A stretch of DNA of 64,000 nt from Vibrio sp. HB236076 (lineage in GTDB: Bacteria; Pseudomonadota; Gammaproteobacteria; Enterobacterales; Vibrionaceae): positions 1,860,001 through 1,924,000 of the forward strand of contig NZ_CP162601.1 of assembly GCF_040957575.1 (NCBI RefSeq). The letters run 5' to 3'. Positions 38,815 to 49,211 of this stretch are shown in pieces (position 1 is the stretch's first letter; the number at the start of each line of letters is the position of its first letter). Under the pieces are notes generated by a model. The model was not told the DNA's origin, did no database searches, and saw only the letters and a list, made by a program, of their open reading frames with translations. Both the position numbers and the translations under genes were made by a program.

Positions 38815-38830
38815 TGTGACATTAATCACA
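38815..38830. promoter_or_regulatory. Consensus CRP-cAMP site
   Basis: TGTGA-N6-TCACA, an exact match to the CRP core, centred about 340 bp upstream of the ptsG start. The long distance implies either a far-upstream ptsG promoter with a long leader or control of something on the plus strand. Confidence 0.75.
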
Positions 38831-39021
38831 AAAGCTTTATCGTATATGTATAAGCAGGTAAAATAAAAGGCGCTCATGATTCAAAGGCTAAGGTTAAACT
38901 TAAAGCTCCTAGCCTCTGATAAGAAAAAAATCCATCGATATAAAGGGAAGAAGCAGTAAAAACTCTATGTTGAAATAATGAGGTGAGGACTCCGTCATTC
39001 CTACTGCGCTCGCTTGACTTT

Positions 39022-39792
39022 TTAACCTAATTTAAACAGCCGCTCAAAGTTCTCACTCGTGGTTTTTGCCACCTCTGCTAAAGAACAACCTTTCAATTGA
39101 GCAATAAATGCTGCAACCTCAACGACATAGGCTGGTTGATTCTCTTTACCGCGATGAGGGACAGGCGCCAAATAAGGCGAGTCCGTTTCGATTAATAAGC
39201 GCTCCATTGGCAACGATTTGACCACTTGCTGCAATTCTTTGGCCGCTTTAAAGGTCACGATACCAGAAATGGAAATATAAAAGCCTAACGCCATGGCTTG
39301 CTCAGCAAAGTCGAGATCTTCGGTAAAGCAATGAATGATCCCTTTGCATCGCTCAACACCGCCATTTTTCAACATCGCTAGTGTGTCGGCACGAGCATCG
39401 CGAGTGTGAATGATCAACGGCTTGTTTAATTCGACGGCCACTTCGATTTGTTGCTCGAAGCGTTGTTGCTGTAATGCTTTCGTCTCAGGAGAGTAATGAT
39501 AGTCTAGCCCTGTTTCGCCGATGGCAATGACTTTAGGGTGTTTCGCGTATTCTACAAACTGACCTAACTCAAAGTCGCTTTCAACGTCTAACGGGTGTAC
39601 CCCGCAAGATGCGTGAACGTTTGGATCGTGTTCAATCATCGCCAACATTTTAGGAAAAGCCTCTAAACTCACACCGACACTGAGTAATTGCTCCACCTTG
39701 GCGGCGCGAGCTTTGGCAATCGCGTCCTTGACATCGATGTGTTGTGAGCCATAGCTGAGTTTGTCGAGATGACAATGTGAATCTATAAACAT
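39022..39792 (-). CDS. TatD-family metal-dependent DNase/hydrolase (YcfH)
   Basis: A 256-residue TIM-barrel hydrolase. Metal ligands are in DSHCHLDKL (N-terminus), GETGLDYHY, IIHTRDA, IIHCFTED and IETDSPYLAP. Length and motifs match E. coli YcfH, which occupies the same place after holB. The start overlaps the holB stop by ten bases. The role may be nucleic-acid end processing or D-aminoacyl hydrolysis; the family evidence is mixed. Confidence 0.94.
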   Translation of the reverse strand: MFIDSHCHLDKLSYGSQHIDVKDAIAKARAAKVEQLLSVGVSLEAFPKMLAMIEHDPNVHASCGVHPLDVESDFELGQFVEYAKHPKVIAIGETGLDYHYSPETKALQQQRFEQQIEVAVELNKPLIIHTRDARADTLAMLKNGGVERCKGIIHCFTEDLDFAEQAMALGFYISISGIVTFKAAKELQQVVKSLPMERLLIETDSPYLAPVPHRGKENQPAYVVEVAAFIAQLKGCSLAEVAKTTSENFERLFKLG

Positions 39793-40736
39793 AAATGCTC
39801 TCTTGTTTCTATTAACCAGTTATAAAACAGTAACGACGTATTAAGGCCTGGCTGCGCTTGAAGTTGCGACAATAAACGCGCCAATGCCTGACTTTGACGA
39901 TACAAGACGTCGTAGTCGCAATGCGCTAAGCGTCTACTAATTTCGTCAAAGTCCCCCACTTGACCAAATCTGACTTTTTGCGCATCACTGAGTAAAAACC
40001 ACCACCACTGCCCGTGGCGTTGTGGATTTTTTTCCAACCAAGACACCGCATCTATTGGGTCACTATCACTGCGGGTCATAGTATTGACTAAAAGAGATTG
40101 GCCTATTTCAAATTCAGCGAATTGTTTGTCATCCAACCATTGCTTTGCCGCCATGGGCGAGCCTTGAGCCAGTGTCATCACATATGCAGGAACGTCTTTA
40201 TGACCTTGCTCAGCCAACCATTCCAAAGCCTGTGAAGGGCTAGGACACGGCAGTGACCACAGTTGGCAACGGCTGCGAATAGTCGCAAGCAAACGCTTGG
40301 GGGATTGACATACCAATAGAAAAAAGCTCGATTGACTTGGCTCTTCTAAGGTTTTCAGTAATGCATTGGCCGCCGCCGTATTCATCTGCTCTGCAGGAGT
40401 GATAACAAACACCCGGTTACCACCTAACTGAGAAGACTCCTGCGCTTGTTTAAGCCCTTGCCGAATTTGATCAACGGTAATGTTGCCACCGGGTTTATCC
40501 GGTTGGATGTGGTGATAATCTGGATGGTTACCACTGTCTAACAATTGACAGCTATGACAAAAGCCACAAGCGTGACCAGGGTGTGGGCATAAAAGACTCC
40601 CAGCCCACAGCTCAATCATTGCTTCTGCCCCGAGCTCTACCTCAGAATGCAAAATGAGACTGTGTCCGATGGTTTCCTCTTCAATCGCACTGAGCCAGTG
40701 CTGTGCAGTCTCTTGCAACCAGGGTTGAAGTGCCAT
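39783..40736 (-). CDS. holB: DNA polymerase III delta' subunit
   Basis: Stator subunit of the clamp loader. It carries the zinc module CPHPGHACGFCHSCQLLDSGNH, while the P-loop is degenerate, as expected for delta'. The sensor-like segment NTAAANALLKTLEEPSQSSFFLL and SRCQLW are conserved. The frame opens at 40763, but [10 protein letters not shown] at 40736 is the family start; its A is the last base of the tmk stop (TAATG). 317 residues. Confidence 0.95.
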   Translation of the reverse strand: MALQPWLQETAQHWLSAIEEETIGHSLILHSEVELGAEAMIELWAGSLLCPHPGHACGFCHSCQLLDSGNHPDYHHIQPDKPGGNITVDQIRQGLKQAQESSQLGGNRVFVITPAEQMNTAAANALLKTLEEPSQSSFFLLVCQSPKRLLATIRSRCQLWSLPCPSPSQALEWLAEQGHKDVPAYVMTLAQGSPMAAKQWLDDKQFAEFEIGQSLLVNTMTRSDSDPIDAVSWLEKNPQRHGQWWWFLLSDAQKVRFGQVGDFDEISRRLAHCDYDVLYRQSQALARLLSQLQAQPGLNTSLLFYNWLIETREHLCL

Positions 40737-41377
40737 TATACCCCCGATTGCGTCGCTAGCCATGCCAACAGCAAGTGGCGAATTTGCTCACTCACTTTTT
40801 CAATGGATTGACTCGCATCGATAATCATAATGGACTCATCTTGCGCAGCTAAGGCTAAATAGCGTTCGCGACTGCGTTCAAAAAAGCTTAGATCCATTTT
40901 TTCAATGCGATCGAGTTCACCGCGGCCACGAGCGCGTTCGAGCCCTAGGCTGGGTTCAATATCCATATACAAGGTCAGGGCCGGTGTAAACTCACCGAGC
41001 GTCAGTTGCTTTAATTGAGTCAGGATTTGTGGATCAATTTGACGCCCTCCCCCTTGATAGGCTTGAGAAGATAAATCATGGCGATCACCAACTACCCATT
41101 GCCCTTTCGCGAGCGCAGGCTTAATCACTTGGTTGACCAATTGCAAACGAGCAGCGTACATCAAAAGTAATTCACTCATATCTTCAAGTTCTTCACCCTT
41201 GACTTCTTGTTTGACAAGTGCGCGCATTTTCTCGGCAAGTGGCGTACCGCCAGGCTCGCGGGTGTTGATAATGTCAGTGATACCAGCCTGATGTAATACC
41301 TGATTAATCGTTTTAATGGCGGTACTTTTGCCCGCACCTTCTAGGCCTTCAATAACGATAAATTTTCCATGACTCAT
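40736..41377 (-). CDS. tmk: Thymidylate kinase
   Basis: Makes dTDP from dTMP. Walker A is [12 protein letters not shown]; the substrate-binding DR motif is [17 protein letters not shown], and the LID is in [11 protein letters not shown]. 213 residues, normal. Its start overlaps the mltG stop by four bases (ATGA) and its stop overlaps the holB start by one. Confidence 0.98.
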   Translation of the reverse strand: MSHGKFIVIEGLEGAGKSTAIKTINQVLHQAGITDIINTREPGGTPLAEKMRALVKQEVKGEELEDMSELLLMYAARLQLVNQVIKPALAKGQWVVGDRHDLSSQAYQGGGRQIDPQILTQLKQLTLGEFTPALTLYMDIEPSLGLERARGRGELDRIEKMDLSFFERSRERYLALAAQDESIMIIDASQSIEKVSEQIRHLLLAWLATQSGV

Positions 41378-42387
41378 TTTTTCTTTAACTCTTGTAGATA
41401 AGCACGTACAGCGCGGTTGTGTTCAGCCAACGTTTTAGAAAAACGATGACCACCATTGCCGGTTGCAACAAAATAATAATACGGGCTCTGTTGTGGGTTT
41501 AAGGCCGCGCGGATCGATTGTGCACTGACCATCGCAATCGGCGTTGGTGGCAACCCTTTAATCACATAGGTATTGTACGGAGTGGGCTGACGAAGATCCT
41601 TACGAGTAATATTGCCATCGTAAGCCGCTCCCATCCCATAGATCACCGTTGGATCAGTCTGTAATCGCATCCCTCTTCGCAAACGATTGACAAAAACCGA
41701 CGCCACTGTGCCTCTTTCGCTGTCTATCGCCGTTTCCTTTTCAATGATCGACGCCAAGATCAAAGCTTGATACGGCGTCTCAAGCGGTAAGTCAGCTTGT
41801 TTATTGTCCCAAGCTTGCTGTAATTCATTCGACAGTTTTCGATGTGCCCAAGTGAGTATCGCCAAATCTGTCGTGCCTTCGGTATAATGGTAAGTCTCAG
41901 GCAATAACCACCCTTCGACTTTGTCCGTATCTAAGCCTAACTTCTTTGCAATTTGTGCTTCGTCTAGCTCATTGAGGGTATGTTGCAAATGCGAACTTGC
42001 CTCTAAGGTTGCCCGCCATTGTGAAAAGGTACTGCCCTCGATAAAAGTCATTGAAAACTGATGTTCTTGACCTGACACGATCGTGTTGAGCGCTTCTTGT
42101 AAGCTCAAACCCGGCTCGATTTGATAAGTGCCTTTTTTAACCTTGATCAAATTTGGATGTAAACGAGGAACGATCTTTTTTAGCACCGAATCTTCAATCC
42201 AATGCTGGGATTCAAATTGGCGAATCACGCTGTGGTAATTACTGCCTGCGGGCACCTTTAACAAGCGAGGCTCAGTCACCGCAAGAGGTTGTGTTAACCA
42301 TTGTTCTGTTTTCTGCAGAGTCCACCAAACCGATGCCACTACCAGTAAAAGAATGACCATTAACACGAGTAAACTTTTTTTAATCAC
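41374..42387 (-). CDS. mltG: Endolytic murein transglycosylase MltG
   Basis: Inner-membrane enzyme that cuts nascent glycan strands and sets their length. One N-terminal helix ([21 protein letters not shown]) precedes a LysM-like segment and the YceG catalytic domain, with catalytic Glu in [18 protein letters not shown] and [15 protein letters not shown]. The frame extends upstream inside pabC, but a GTG at 42387 overlapping the pabC stop (GTGA) gives 337 residues and the expected N-terminal anchor, so I choose GTG. Confidence 0.93.
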   Translation of the reverse strand: MIKKSLLVLMVILLLVVASVWWTLQKTEQWLTQPLAVTEPRLLKVPAGSNYHSVIRQFESQHWIEDSVLKKIVPRLHPNLIKVKKGTYQIEPGLSLQEALNTIVSGQEHQFSMTFIEGSTFSQWRATLEASSHLQHTLNELDEAQIAKKLGLDTDKVEGWLLPETYHYTEGTTDLAILTWAHRKLSNELQQAWDNKQADLPLETPYQALILASIIEKETAIDSERGTVASVFVNRLRRGMRLQTDPTVIYGMGAAYDGNITRKDLRQPTPYNTYVIKGLPPTPIAMVSAQSIRAALNPQQSPYYYFVATGNGGHRFSKTLAEHNRAVRAYLQELKKK

Positions 42388-43187
42388 GACAGTATTTCTT
42401 CCTGCAATCGTTGAGTTATTGTTTTTGATACATAGCCTTGCCCTAAGAACTGATTGACCGGAACCACTTCCATTAGACAATTGGTGGTAAAGACTTCTTG
42501 CGCACTCAAAAGGTCAGATACGAAATAATCGCCTTGTCGACATTCTATGCCCAACCGTTCAGCCGTCTCTATGACGACTTTGCGCATAACACCACAAACG
42601 CCGGACAGATCGAGTTTGGGAGTATATAGCACATTGTTTTTGAACCAAAATAAATTGGCTATTGTAGTTTCAATGACATGATCATTAATATTAAGCATCA
42701 CAGCATCACAGCCGTTGTCATCATGCAGTGATTGTTTGGCGAGAATTTGTTCTAGACGGTTATTGTGCTTAATCCCCGCTAACAAAGGATTAAGGCCAAG
42801 CTTAACATCTGACAAAGCCAATGCGATCCCTTCGCGTTGCCATTGCTGATAGTGCAAAGGATAATCGAAGGTACTAATAACGACTGAAGGCCCCTCAACG
42901 CCCTGGCATTGATAGCCACGCCCCCCCATACCGCGAGAGAGGTGAATTTTAACGCCCACACGAGGTAAGTCCGGTATCACAGATTGTACGCCACTGTATA
43001 ACTGAGACCAATTCGGCATGTCAATCCCCAAGCGCTGACAAGCTAATTGCAACCGTTGCTGATGTAAAGGCCAGTGTTGTATCACGCGCTCTTTAACCAA
43101 TAAAGTGGTGAAACATCCGTCGCCATATTGAAAACTTCGGTCGCGAACATCAATATGCTCAATCAACTCTCCATTACGCCAAAACAT
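42384..43187 (-). CDS. pabC: Aminodeoxychorismate lyase PabC
   Basis: PLP enzyme releasing p-aminobenzoate for folate synthesis. Fold-type IV features are present: RSFQYGDGCFTTL, the PLP Lys in GIKHNNRLEQILAKQ, and CDAVMLNINDHVIETTIANLFW. MFWRNGELIEH at 43187 is the chosen start, with GGAGGG upstream (the frame opens seven codons earlier). 267 residues. It begins the pabC-mltG-tmk-holB-tatD operon. Confidence 0.95.
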   Translation of the reverse strand: MFWRNGELIEHIDVRDRSFQYGDGCFTTLLVKERVIQHWPLHQQRLQLACQRLGIDMPNWSQLYSGVQSVIPDLPRVGVKIHLSRGMGGRGYQCQGVEGPSVVISTFDYPLHYQQWQREGIALALSDVKLGLNPLLAGIKHNNRLEQILAKQSLHDDNGCDAVMLNINDHVIETTIANLFWFKNNVLYTPKLDLSGVCGVMRKVVIETAERLGIECRQGDYFVSDLLSAQEVFTTNCLMEVVPVNQFLGQGYVSKTITQRLQEEILS

Positions 43188-43243
43188 CTTCCCTCCCCGT
43201 TTTGCCAAATATCACATTTATTGTTAGGTTACACGTCGCCTTA

Positions 43244-43402
43244 CACCAATCTAATTCGGTATTTCGTCATTGATAGTACGGAAAAATAGACTTAGCGCAG
43301 AGCAAGAAAAGACCATAATTTTTATTCAACCTGTGGTTTTCTTAACAATGATATCAAGTTTTTCTAACCCGCAAAGGTGACCCACTATTTAGTTAGATGG
43401 AT
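43244..43402. repeat. MITE-like intergenic repeat, copy B
   Basis: About 159 bp, alignable over its length with copy A at 36212. The left end ACCAATCTAATTCGGTAT is close to copy A; the right end TTAGATGGAT is more worn. Internal shared blocks are AGCAAGAAAAGA and the TTTTCTTAAC to TATCAAG stretch. It lies between the fabF terminator and pabC and probably overlaps the pabC promoter region. Confidence 0.7.
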
Positions 43403-43481
43403 ATTCTTATTTTACTGAGTTTAACCCGCGAGAATGATAAACCATAGTGTGTAATTAATTGGTATCAATGGCATAAAAAAA

Positions 43482-43506
43482 CGGTTCAGTGCTAGGCACT
43501 GAACCG
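43482..43506 (-). terminator. Rho-independent terminator of fabF
   Basis: Perfect 11-bp stem CGGTTCAGTGC / GCACTGAACCG with a 3-base loop, followed on the minus strand by seven U. It ends the fab cluster and separates it from pabC. Confidence 0.95.
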
Positions 43507-43536
43507 CATTTATACTAACAAAATTGACGGTAATGA

Positions 43537-44781
43537 TCAGTCGTGTTTTTTGAACACTAAAGAGCCATTTGTACCACCGAAGCCAAAAGAGTTACACACC
43601 GCGTATTCCATTTGCACCTCTTTGGCAACGTGAGGAACGAGATCGATGTCTAATCCTTCTTCTGGATTATCAAGATTTATCGTCGGCGGCACTTTTTGGT
43701 CTACCAAAGACATAATGGTAATGATAGCTTCAACTGAACCCGCCGCACCTAATAGGTGGCCAGTCATGGATTTCGTTGAAGATACCTTAACCTGCTTAGC
43801 ACCAGCTTCACCAAGAGCACGCTTAATGCCTTTAACTTCTGCAACATCGCCAGCTGGGGTAGATGTACCGTGAGCATTGACATAACCCACCTGCTCACCA
43901 TTAATACCCGCATCGCGCAATGCCGCTTCCATTGCCAAAGCACCGCCAGAGCCGTCTTCACTTGGAGAAGTCATGTGGTAAGCATCACCTGACATACCAA
44001 AGCCAACCAACTCAGCGTAAATTTTAGCGCCTCGCGCTTTCGCGTGTTCGTATTCTTCAAGCACGATAACACCCGCGCCGTCACCGAGAACAAACCCATC
44101 GCGGTCTTTATCCCAAGGGCGAGAGGCTTTCTGAGGTGCTTCGTTGCGCGTAGACAAGGCTTTCGCCGCACCAAAACCCGCCATACCCAGCGGCGTAGAG
44201 GCTTTTTCAGAACCACCAGCAACCATGGCTTCTGCATCGCCATAAGCAATCATACGTGCTGCATGACCGATGTTGTGTAAGCCGGTTGTACACGCGGTTG
44301 AAATGGCAATATTAGGGCCACGTAAACCACGCATAATAGAAAGATTACCTGCTACCATATTCACGATAGTAGAAGGAACAAAAAATGGGCTTACCTTACG
44401 AGGGCCTTTTTCGACCAACGCTTGGTGACCATTTTCGATCAGCTCAAGGCCACCAATACCTGAACCAATAGCGACACCCACGCGGTCTGCATTGTTATCA
44501 TCGATAACTAAGCCCGAATCATCGAGAGCTTGAATGCCAGCAGCGATGCCATACTGAATGAAAAGATCCATTTTACGGGCATCTTTTTTGGTCATGTATT
44601 CAGTACAATCAAAATCTTTAACAAGACCAGCAAAACGGGTAGAAAAATTTGTGGTATCAAAGTGTTCGATATTAACGATACCACTTTGACCATCGAGCAG
44701 GGCTTTCCATGAGGAATCTACATTGTTGCCTACCGGTGACAACATACCCATGCCGGTAACAACGACACGACGCTTGGACAC
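43537..44781 (-). CDS. fabF: Beta-ketoacyl-ACP synthase II
   Basis: Elongating condensing enzyme of type II fatty-acid synthesis, important for cis-vaccenate and temperature adaptation. Catalytic Cys164 is in [12 protein letters not shown]; the two His are in [11 protein letters not shown] and [14 protein letters not shown]. 414 residues, normal. It follows acpP across 87 bp that contain a terminator-like hairpin. Confidence 0.98.
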   Translation of the reverse strand: MSKRRVVVTGMGMLSPVGNNVDSSWKALLDGQSGIVNIEHFDTTNFSTRFAGLVKDFDCTEYMTKKDARKMDLFIQYGIAAGIQALDDSGLVIDDNNADRVGVAIGSGIGGLELIENGHQALVEKGPRKVSPFFVPSTIVNMVAGNLSIMRGLRGPNIAISTACTTGLHNIGHAARMIAYGDAEAMVAGGSEKASTPLGMAGFGAAKALSTRNEAPQKASRPWDKDRDGFVLGDGAGVIVLEEYEHAKARGAKIYAELVGFGMSGDAYHMTSPSEDGSGGALAMEAALRDAGINGEQVGYVNAHGTSTPAGDVAEVKGIKRALGEAGAKQVKVSSTKSMTGHLLGAAGSVEAIITIMSLVDQKVPPTINLDNPEEGLDIDLVPHVAKEVQMEYAVCNSFGFGGTNGSLVFKKHD

Positions 44782-44837
44782 GATTTTATTCTCCGGGTAT
44801 TGAATAGTTTCTATGAGGGACAGAAGACATTAAAACA

Positions 44838-44860
44838 CAGGCGGCCAAGGTGACCGCCTG
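44838..44860 (-). terminator. Attenuator-like hairpin between acpP and fabF
   Basis: Stem CAGGCGG / CCGCCTG with a short loop, followed on the minus strand by TGTTTTAATG. The imperfect U-tract suggests partial termination, which would make acpP mRNA more abundant than fabF. Confidence 0.7.
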
Positions 44861-44868
44861 AGGAGAGA

Positions 44869-45102
44869 TTACTGAGCGTTAGTTACGTAGTCAATCGCAG
44901 CTTGAACAGTAGTAATTTTCTCGGCTTCTTCGTCTGGGATTTCAGTGTCAAATTCTTCTTCTAGAGCCATTACTAGCTCAACAGTGTCTAGAGAATCTGC
45001 ACCTAGGTCATCGACGAAAGAAGCTTCGTTTTTTACTTCAGCTTCATCAACACCTAGTTGTTCAACAATGATTTTCTTTACGCGTTCTTCGAGGTTGCTC
45101 AT
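44869..45102 (-). CDS. acpP: Acyl carrier protein
   Basis: 77-residue acidic carrier for all fatty-acid intermediates. Ser37 in [19 protein letters not shown] takes the phosphopantetheine arm. Codon use is strongly biased, and it has its own candidate promoter and a 5' leader with two hairpins. It lies between fabG and fabF. Confidence 0.99.
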   Translation of the reverse strand: MSNLEERVKKIIVEQLGVDEAEVKNEASFVDDLGADSLDTVELVMALEEEFDTEIPDEEAEKITTVQAAIDYVTNAQ

Positions 45103-45216
45103 TTTTTCTTTTCCTTTACAGATTTCGCTTTAGTGCGATGTTTTCCGTAGTTTATTCAATCTATTAAAAGTTGCAAGAACAACTTTCGTGGTCAAACCAC
45201 AATTTTCGCGATTATA
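45103..45216 (-). promoter_or_regulatory. acpP promoter (-10) and hairpin-bearing leader
   Basis: On the minus strand a consensus -10 TATAAT sits at 45211-45216 with no good -35. The transcript would begin with the hairpin GTGGT / ACCAC (45188-45200), then a second one, AAAGTTG / CAACTTT (45167-45186), and reach the start after about 100 nt, with AAAGGAAAAG as ribosome site. A 5' stem is a common way to protect abundant mRNA. Confidence 0.55.
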
Positions 45217-45267
45217 ACCGATTTTAACTACATTTGAGTTTAAATTATGGCGCAATAACGACCAAAT

Positions 45268-46014
45268 TTAAACCATATACATACCGCCGTTTACATGCAG
45301 GGTTTCACCTGTAATGTACGCAGCAGCAGGAGACGCTAAAAATACCACAGCTTCAGCAATTTCACGAGGGTCACCGAGACGACCTGCTGGAACATTCGCC
45401 AAAGTAGCAGCACGTTGTTCATCATTCAATGCTTTTGTCATATCTGTTTCGATAAAACCCGGAGCAACGGTGTTGACCGTTACGCCACGTGAAGCGACTT
45501 CACGTGCCATCGACTTAGTAAAACCAATCACACCGGCTTTTGCTGCAGCGTAGTTGGCTTGACCTGGGTTGCCCATCGTCCCCACAACAGAACCGACATT
45601 GACGATACGACCTTGGCGTTTTTTCATCATGCCGCGCAACACCGCTTTTGACAATCGAAAAATAGACGTCAAGTTGGTATCCATAATATCGGTCCACTCG
45701 TCGTCTTTCATGCGCATCAATAGATTATCGCGGGTGATACCTGCATTATTGATCAGGATATCAATCGAGCCATAAGCTTCATTGATCGACTTCAAAGTTT
45801 GCTCAATCGACTCAGGTTCTGTGACGTTTAAAGCAAAACCTTGTCCGTTATCCCCTAGATATTCGCTGATCGCCTCAGCGCCCTTCTCTGATGTTGCCGT
45901 GCCAATCACGGTCGCACCACGGGCAACAAGGGTTTCAGCAATTGCGCGGCCAATACCACGGCTCGCACCAGTGACAAGCGCCACTTGACCTTCTAGGTTG
46001 TGTAAATCAGTCAT
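45268..46014 (-). CDS. fabG: 3-oxoacyl-ACP reductase
   Basis: NADPH-dependent ketoreductase of fatty-acid synthesis. TGASRGIGRAIAE binds cofactor; NNAGITRDNLLMRM is the FabG hallmark; the catalytic Ser is in VGSVVGTMGNPGQ and YxxxK in NYAAAKAGVIGFTKS. 248 residues, normal (E. coli 244). It follows fabD by 12 bp. Confidence 0.98.
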   Translation of the reverse strand: MTDLHNLEGQVALVTGASRGIGRAIAETLVARGATVIGTATSEKGAEAISEYLGDNGQGFALNVTEPESIEQTLKSINEAYGSIDILINNAGITRDNLLMRMKDDEWTDIMDTNLTSIFRLSKAVLRGMMKKRQGRIVNVGSVVGTMGNPGQANYAAAKAGVIGFTKSMAREVASRGVTVNTVAPGFIETDMTKALNDEQRAATLANVPAGRLGDPREIAEAVVFLASPAAAYITGETLHVNGGMYMV

Positions 46015-46026
46015 TTCTATTTCCTT

Positions 46027-46953
46027 TTAAAGCGTCACAGCGTTTAACGATGCAAGATCGTTAACGGCTGACGCATTGAGGGCTTTTACAATTCGTTTGG
46101 TCAGACCGGTAAGCACTTTCCCTGGACCAAATTCAAGCAATTGTTCAACGCCTTGAGCGTGCATAGACTCTACGCACTCAGTCCAACGCACCGGGCTGTA
46201 CAGTTGTTTTACCAAGGCCTGTTTAATTTCCTGAGGATCGGTTTGTGCAATCACATCAACATTGTTGATCACCGGGATGACAGGGGTGTTAAATTCAATT
46301 GACTCGAGCGCCTCGGCCAATTTATCTGCAGCCGGCTTCATTAGAGCACAGTGTGAAGGCACAGACACAGGCAGTGGTAATGCGCGTTTTGCGCCCGCTT
46401 CTTTACACAACGCTCCTGCGCGTTCAACCGCGGCTTTTTCACCAGCAATAACCACTTGGCCCGGCGAGTTGAAGTTCACCGGCGACACCACCTCTCCTTG
46501 AGCGGCTTGTTGACAAGCAAGCTCAATGGCCTCGTCATCGAGACCGATGATCGCATACATGGCGCCAGTGCCAGCCGGAACCGCTTCTTGCATAAGTTGA
46601 CCGCGCAAGGCCACTAATTTAATCGCAGCTTGAAAATCAATCACACCAGCGCACACTAGCGCTGAGTATTCGCCCAAGCTATGGCCGGCAACGACAGTAG
46701 GTAATGGGCGTTCTTGTTGTTGCCACACACGCCAAATCGCTACGGATGCCGCAAGTAACGCAGGTTGGGTACGAAAGGTTTGATTGAGATCTTCAACTGG
46801 GCCATTTTGTACTAGAGCCCATAAATCGTAACCCAACACTTCGGAGGCTTGAGCAAAAGTTTGCTCTACAACCTCAAATTGGCTGGCTAAATCCGCTAAC
46901 ATGCCCACCGCTTGTGAGCCTTGTCCTGGAAAGACCACAGAGAATGTACTCAT
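46027..46953 (-). CDS. fabD: Malonyl-CoA-ACP transacylase
   Basis: Loads malonate onto ACP. FPGQGSQAVGML is the first motif; the nucleophile Ser92 is in VAGHSLGEYSAL and His in VSVPSHCALM. The frame opens to 47004, but MSTFSVVFPGQG at 46953, with AAGGA upstream, is the family start and gives 308 residues. It lies between fabH and fabG. Confidence 0.98.
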   Translation of the reverse strand: MSTFSVVFPGQGSQAVGMLADLASQFEVVEQTFAQASEVLGYDLWALVQNGPVEDLNQTFRTQPALLAASVAIWRVWQQQERPLPTVVAGHSLGEYSALVCAGVIDFQAAIKLVALRGQLMQEAVPAGTGAMYAIIGLDDEAIELACQQAAQGEVVSPVNFNSPGQVVIAGEKAAVERAGALCKEAGAKRALPLPVSVPSHCALMKPAADKLAEALESIEFNTPVIPVINNVDVIAQTDPQEIKQALVKQLYSPVRWTECVESMHAQGVEQLLEFGPGKVLTGLTKRIVKALNASAVNDLASLNAVTL

Positions 46954-47007
46954 CGTGATATGTCCTTGTAAGTAAAGTGAACGCTGCCCAAACGGGCAAC
47001 GCAATGA

Positions 47008-47958
47008 TTAAAATCGAACCAGAGCAGAACCCCAAGTAAAGCCGCCACCAAAGGCCTCTAGTAGCAGGTTTTGACCGCGTTGAATTCGGCCATCGCGCAC
47101 CGCTTCATCTAACGCGGTTGGCACAGTCGCTGCAGAGGTATTACCGTGGCGATCAAGAGTAACGACCACTTGGTCTAATGACATGTCTAATTTTTTCGCC
47201 GTCGCAGAAATAATGCGTAAATTGGCCTGATGAGGCACGAGCCAATCGAGCTCTGACTTTTCCATATTATTCGCCGCTAGCGTATCTTTTACCAAGCGGG
47301 AGAGTTGAGTGACGGCGACTTTAAAGACTTCATTGCCAGCCATGTGCAACCATTTATCAGCATCTTGGCCGCGTTCTGGGGTTTCTAGGCTCAGCAATTC
47401 ACCGAATTGGCCGTCGGCATAGAGATGAGTCGAAATAATGCCGGGCTCTTCACTGGCCCCTAACACGACAGCACCGGCCCCATCACCGAACAAAATAATG
47501 GTTGAGCGATCAGTCGGATCACACGTTTTCGACAACGCATCAGCGCCGATGACCAGCACTTTTTGGCACATTCCCGATTTGATGTGTTGATCGGCAACAG
47601 ACAAAGCATAAACAAAACCAGTGCATGCGGCAGCGATATCAAAAGCCGGACAACCGTGAATACCCAGTTTGCCTTGTACTTGACACGCCGATGAAGGGAA
47701 AGAGTGGCTACCACTGGTGGTGGCGACGATGATCAGGTCGATATCGTTCTTGTCGATGGCCGCCATGTCGATGGCATGCTTTGCTGCCTCGTAAGCCATA
47801 TCGGCGACGGTTTCATTCTCAGCGGCAATACGTCGTTCTTTGATCCCGGTACGGGTTACGATCCACTCATCACTGGTGTCTACCATTTTCTCTAAGTCCG
47901 CATTTGAGCGAACCTGAGTCGGCAGGTAGCTGCCTGTTCCTAAAATTTTGCTATACAT
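47008..47958 (-). CDS. fabH: Beta-ketoacyl-ACP synthase III
   Basis: Starts fatty-acid synthesis by joining acetyl-CoA to malonyl-ACP. The catalytic Cys112 is in [13 protein letters not shown]; His and Asn are in [10 protein letters not shown] and [10 protein letters not shown]. 316 residues, normal. It starts 5 bp after plsX. Confidence 0.98.
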   Translation of the reverse strand: MYSKILGTGSYLPTQVRSNADLEKMVDTSDEWIVTRTGIKERRIAAENETVADMAYEAAKHAIDMAAIDKNDIDLIIVATTSGSHSFPSSACQVQGKLGIHGCPAFDIAAACTGFVYALSVADQHIKSGMCQKVLVIGADALSKTCDPTDRSTIILFGDGAGAVVLGASEEPGIISTHLYADGQFGELLSLETPERGQDADKWLHMAGNEVFKVAVTQLSRLVKDTLAANNMEKSELDWLVPHQANLRIISATAKKLDMSLDQVVVTLDRHGNTSAATVPTALDEAVRDGRIQRGQNLLLEAFGGGFTWGSALVRF

Positions 47959-47963
47959 GAAGA

Positions 47964-48983
47964 CTAATAATGCCTCTCGAGTAAAACCGCTTCCAAACGC
48001 TCACTAATTCGAGCGGGAACCTGTTGTTTGACCTCGTGGATTGCTTCACCAATCGCACTTATAATGGCGTCGGTGTCAGCACTTCCATGACTTTTTATGA
48101 CAATGCCGCGCAATCCTAGCAAACTTGCACCGTTATAGTGGTCGGGTTTCAAGGTTTTAAGTTCATCAAATAATGAGGCAAACAGTTTTCTTGCGATCCA
48201 GCTTTTTACTGTTGATGCCATCAAATTCTTGTGTATCTTATCAAAAAATAATTGCGCTGTGCCCTCAGTGGCTTTGAGACACACATTACCGACAAAACCA
48301 TCACACACTATCACATCTGCGATGTTATGTAATAATTGATGACCTTCAATATAACCGATAAAATCAATTGCTTTGCTTTGGTCAAGCATCGCAGCGCAAC
48401 GTTTGACCAAATCATTACCTTTAACTTGCTCAGCACCGACATTCAAAATCGCCACGCGCGGATTTCTCTGCAGAGGTTGCTCTGCCAAAGCCGCTCCCAT
48501 AATGGCAAACTGAAACAAACTGTCGGCATCACAAGCGACATTAGCACCTAAATCAAGCATCCATGAGAACTGGCCCGTTGACGTGGGTAAACGAGAGACC
48601 AATGCTGGGCGCTCGATTCCTGGAAGTAATTTTAGCGCGTAACGTGACAGTGCCATTAAGGCACCGGTATTGCCACCACTGACACAAGCATCGGCAGCGG
48701 ATTGAGCAACCAAGTCAATGGCAATCTGCATTGAGGTATTCTGGCCGTGACGCAAGGCATAAGAAGGCTTGTCGGTGTCGTGAACAGCGCGTTCTGTGTG
48801 ATGGATAGTTAAGCGGTGATCGGCTTGATAACCGATGAGATTGAGCGCGTGCGTAATTTCCGTCTGATGACCGACGACAATCACTTTTAGCTCGGGGAAA
48901 TGTGACAGTGCCTGCACGATAGCAGGCACTGTGACGCGAGGACCGTGATCCCCGCCCATCGCATCGAATGCAACGGTAATCAT
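47964..48983 (-). CDS. plsX: Phosphate acyltransferase PlsX
   Basis: Makes acyl-phosphate from acyl-ACP and so feeds glycerol-phosphate acylation. [15 protein letters not shown] is the N-terminal signature; [14 protein letters not shown] and [17 protein letters not shown] are later motifs. The ATG at 48983 is chosen; a TTG two codons earlier is possible and neither has a strong ribosome site. 339 residues. It follows rpmF by 18 bp. Confidence 0.96.
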   Translation of the reverse strand: MITVAFDAMGGDHGPRVTVPAIVQALSHFPELKVIVVGHQTEITHALNLIGYQADHRLTIHHTERAVHDTDKPSYALRHGQNTSMQIAIDLVAQSAADACVSGGNTGALMALSRYALKLLPGIERPALVSRLPTSTGQFSWMLDLGANVACDADSLFQFAIMGAALAEQPLQRNPRVAILNVGAEQVKGNDLVKRCAAMLDQSKAIDFIGYIEGHQLLHNIADVIVCDGFVGNVCLKATEGTAQLFFDKIHKNLMASTVKSWIARKLFASLFDELKTLKPDHYNGASLLGLRGIVIKSHGSADTDAIISAIGEAIHEVKQQVPARISERLEAVLLERHY

Positions 48984-49001
48984 GTTCAAAGGCTATTCAA
49001 C

Positions 49002-49172
49002 TTACTTGTTGATAACCTTTTTGCCACGGTAGTAACCTTCAGCAGTTACATTGTGGCGTAGGTGAGTTTCACCTGAAGTTGCGTCGACAGACAGTGCAGC
49101 TGTAGTCAATGCATCATGTGAACGACGCATACCACGTTTAGAACGGGTTTTACGGTTTTTTTGTACGGCCAT
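49002..49172 (-). CDS. rpmF: 50S ribosomal protein L32
   Basis: A 56-residue basic protein: [20 protein letters not shown] at the N-terminus, then [20 protein letters not shown] and [10 protein letters not shown] at the end. This is the standard non-zinc L32 of gammaproteobacteria. It lies between yceD and plsX as usual, with AGGAG a few bases upstream of the ATG. Confidence 0.98.
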
Positions 49173-49211
49173 TGACCCTACTCCTATGTTATGGGTTTTA
49201 ACTTAACACGT

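Larger units (their letters stand above)
38485..39021. other. ptsG-tatD intergenic region
   Basis: 537 bp. The 100 bp next to ptsG contain the ROK-type operator, and the CRP site is further back. From 38870 to 39021 lies the end of the tatD transcript; a T-run on the minus strand (38924-38931) has only a weak stem before it, so I do not call a terminator. I see no coding frame or known RNA. Confidence 0.45.
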
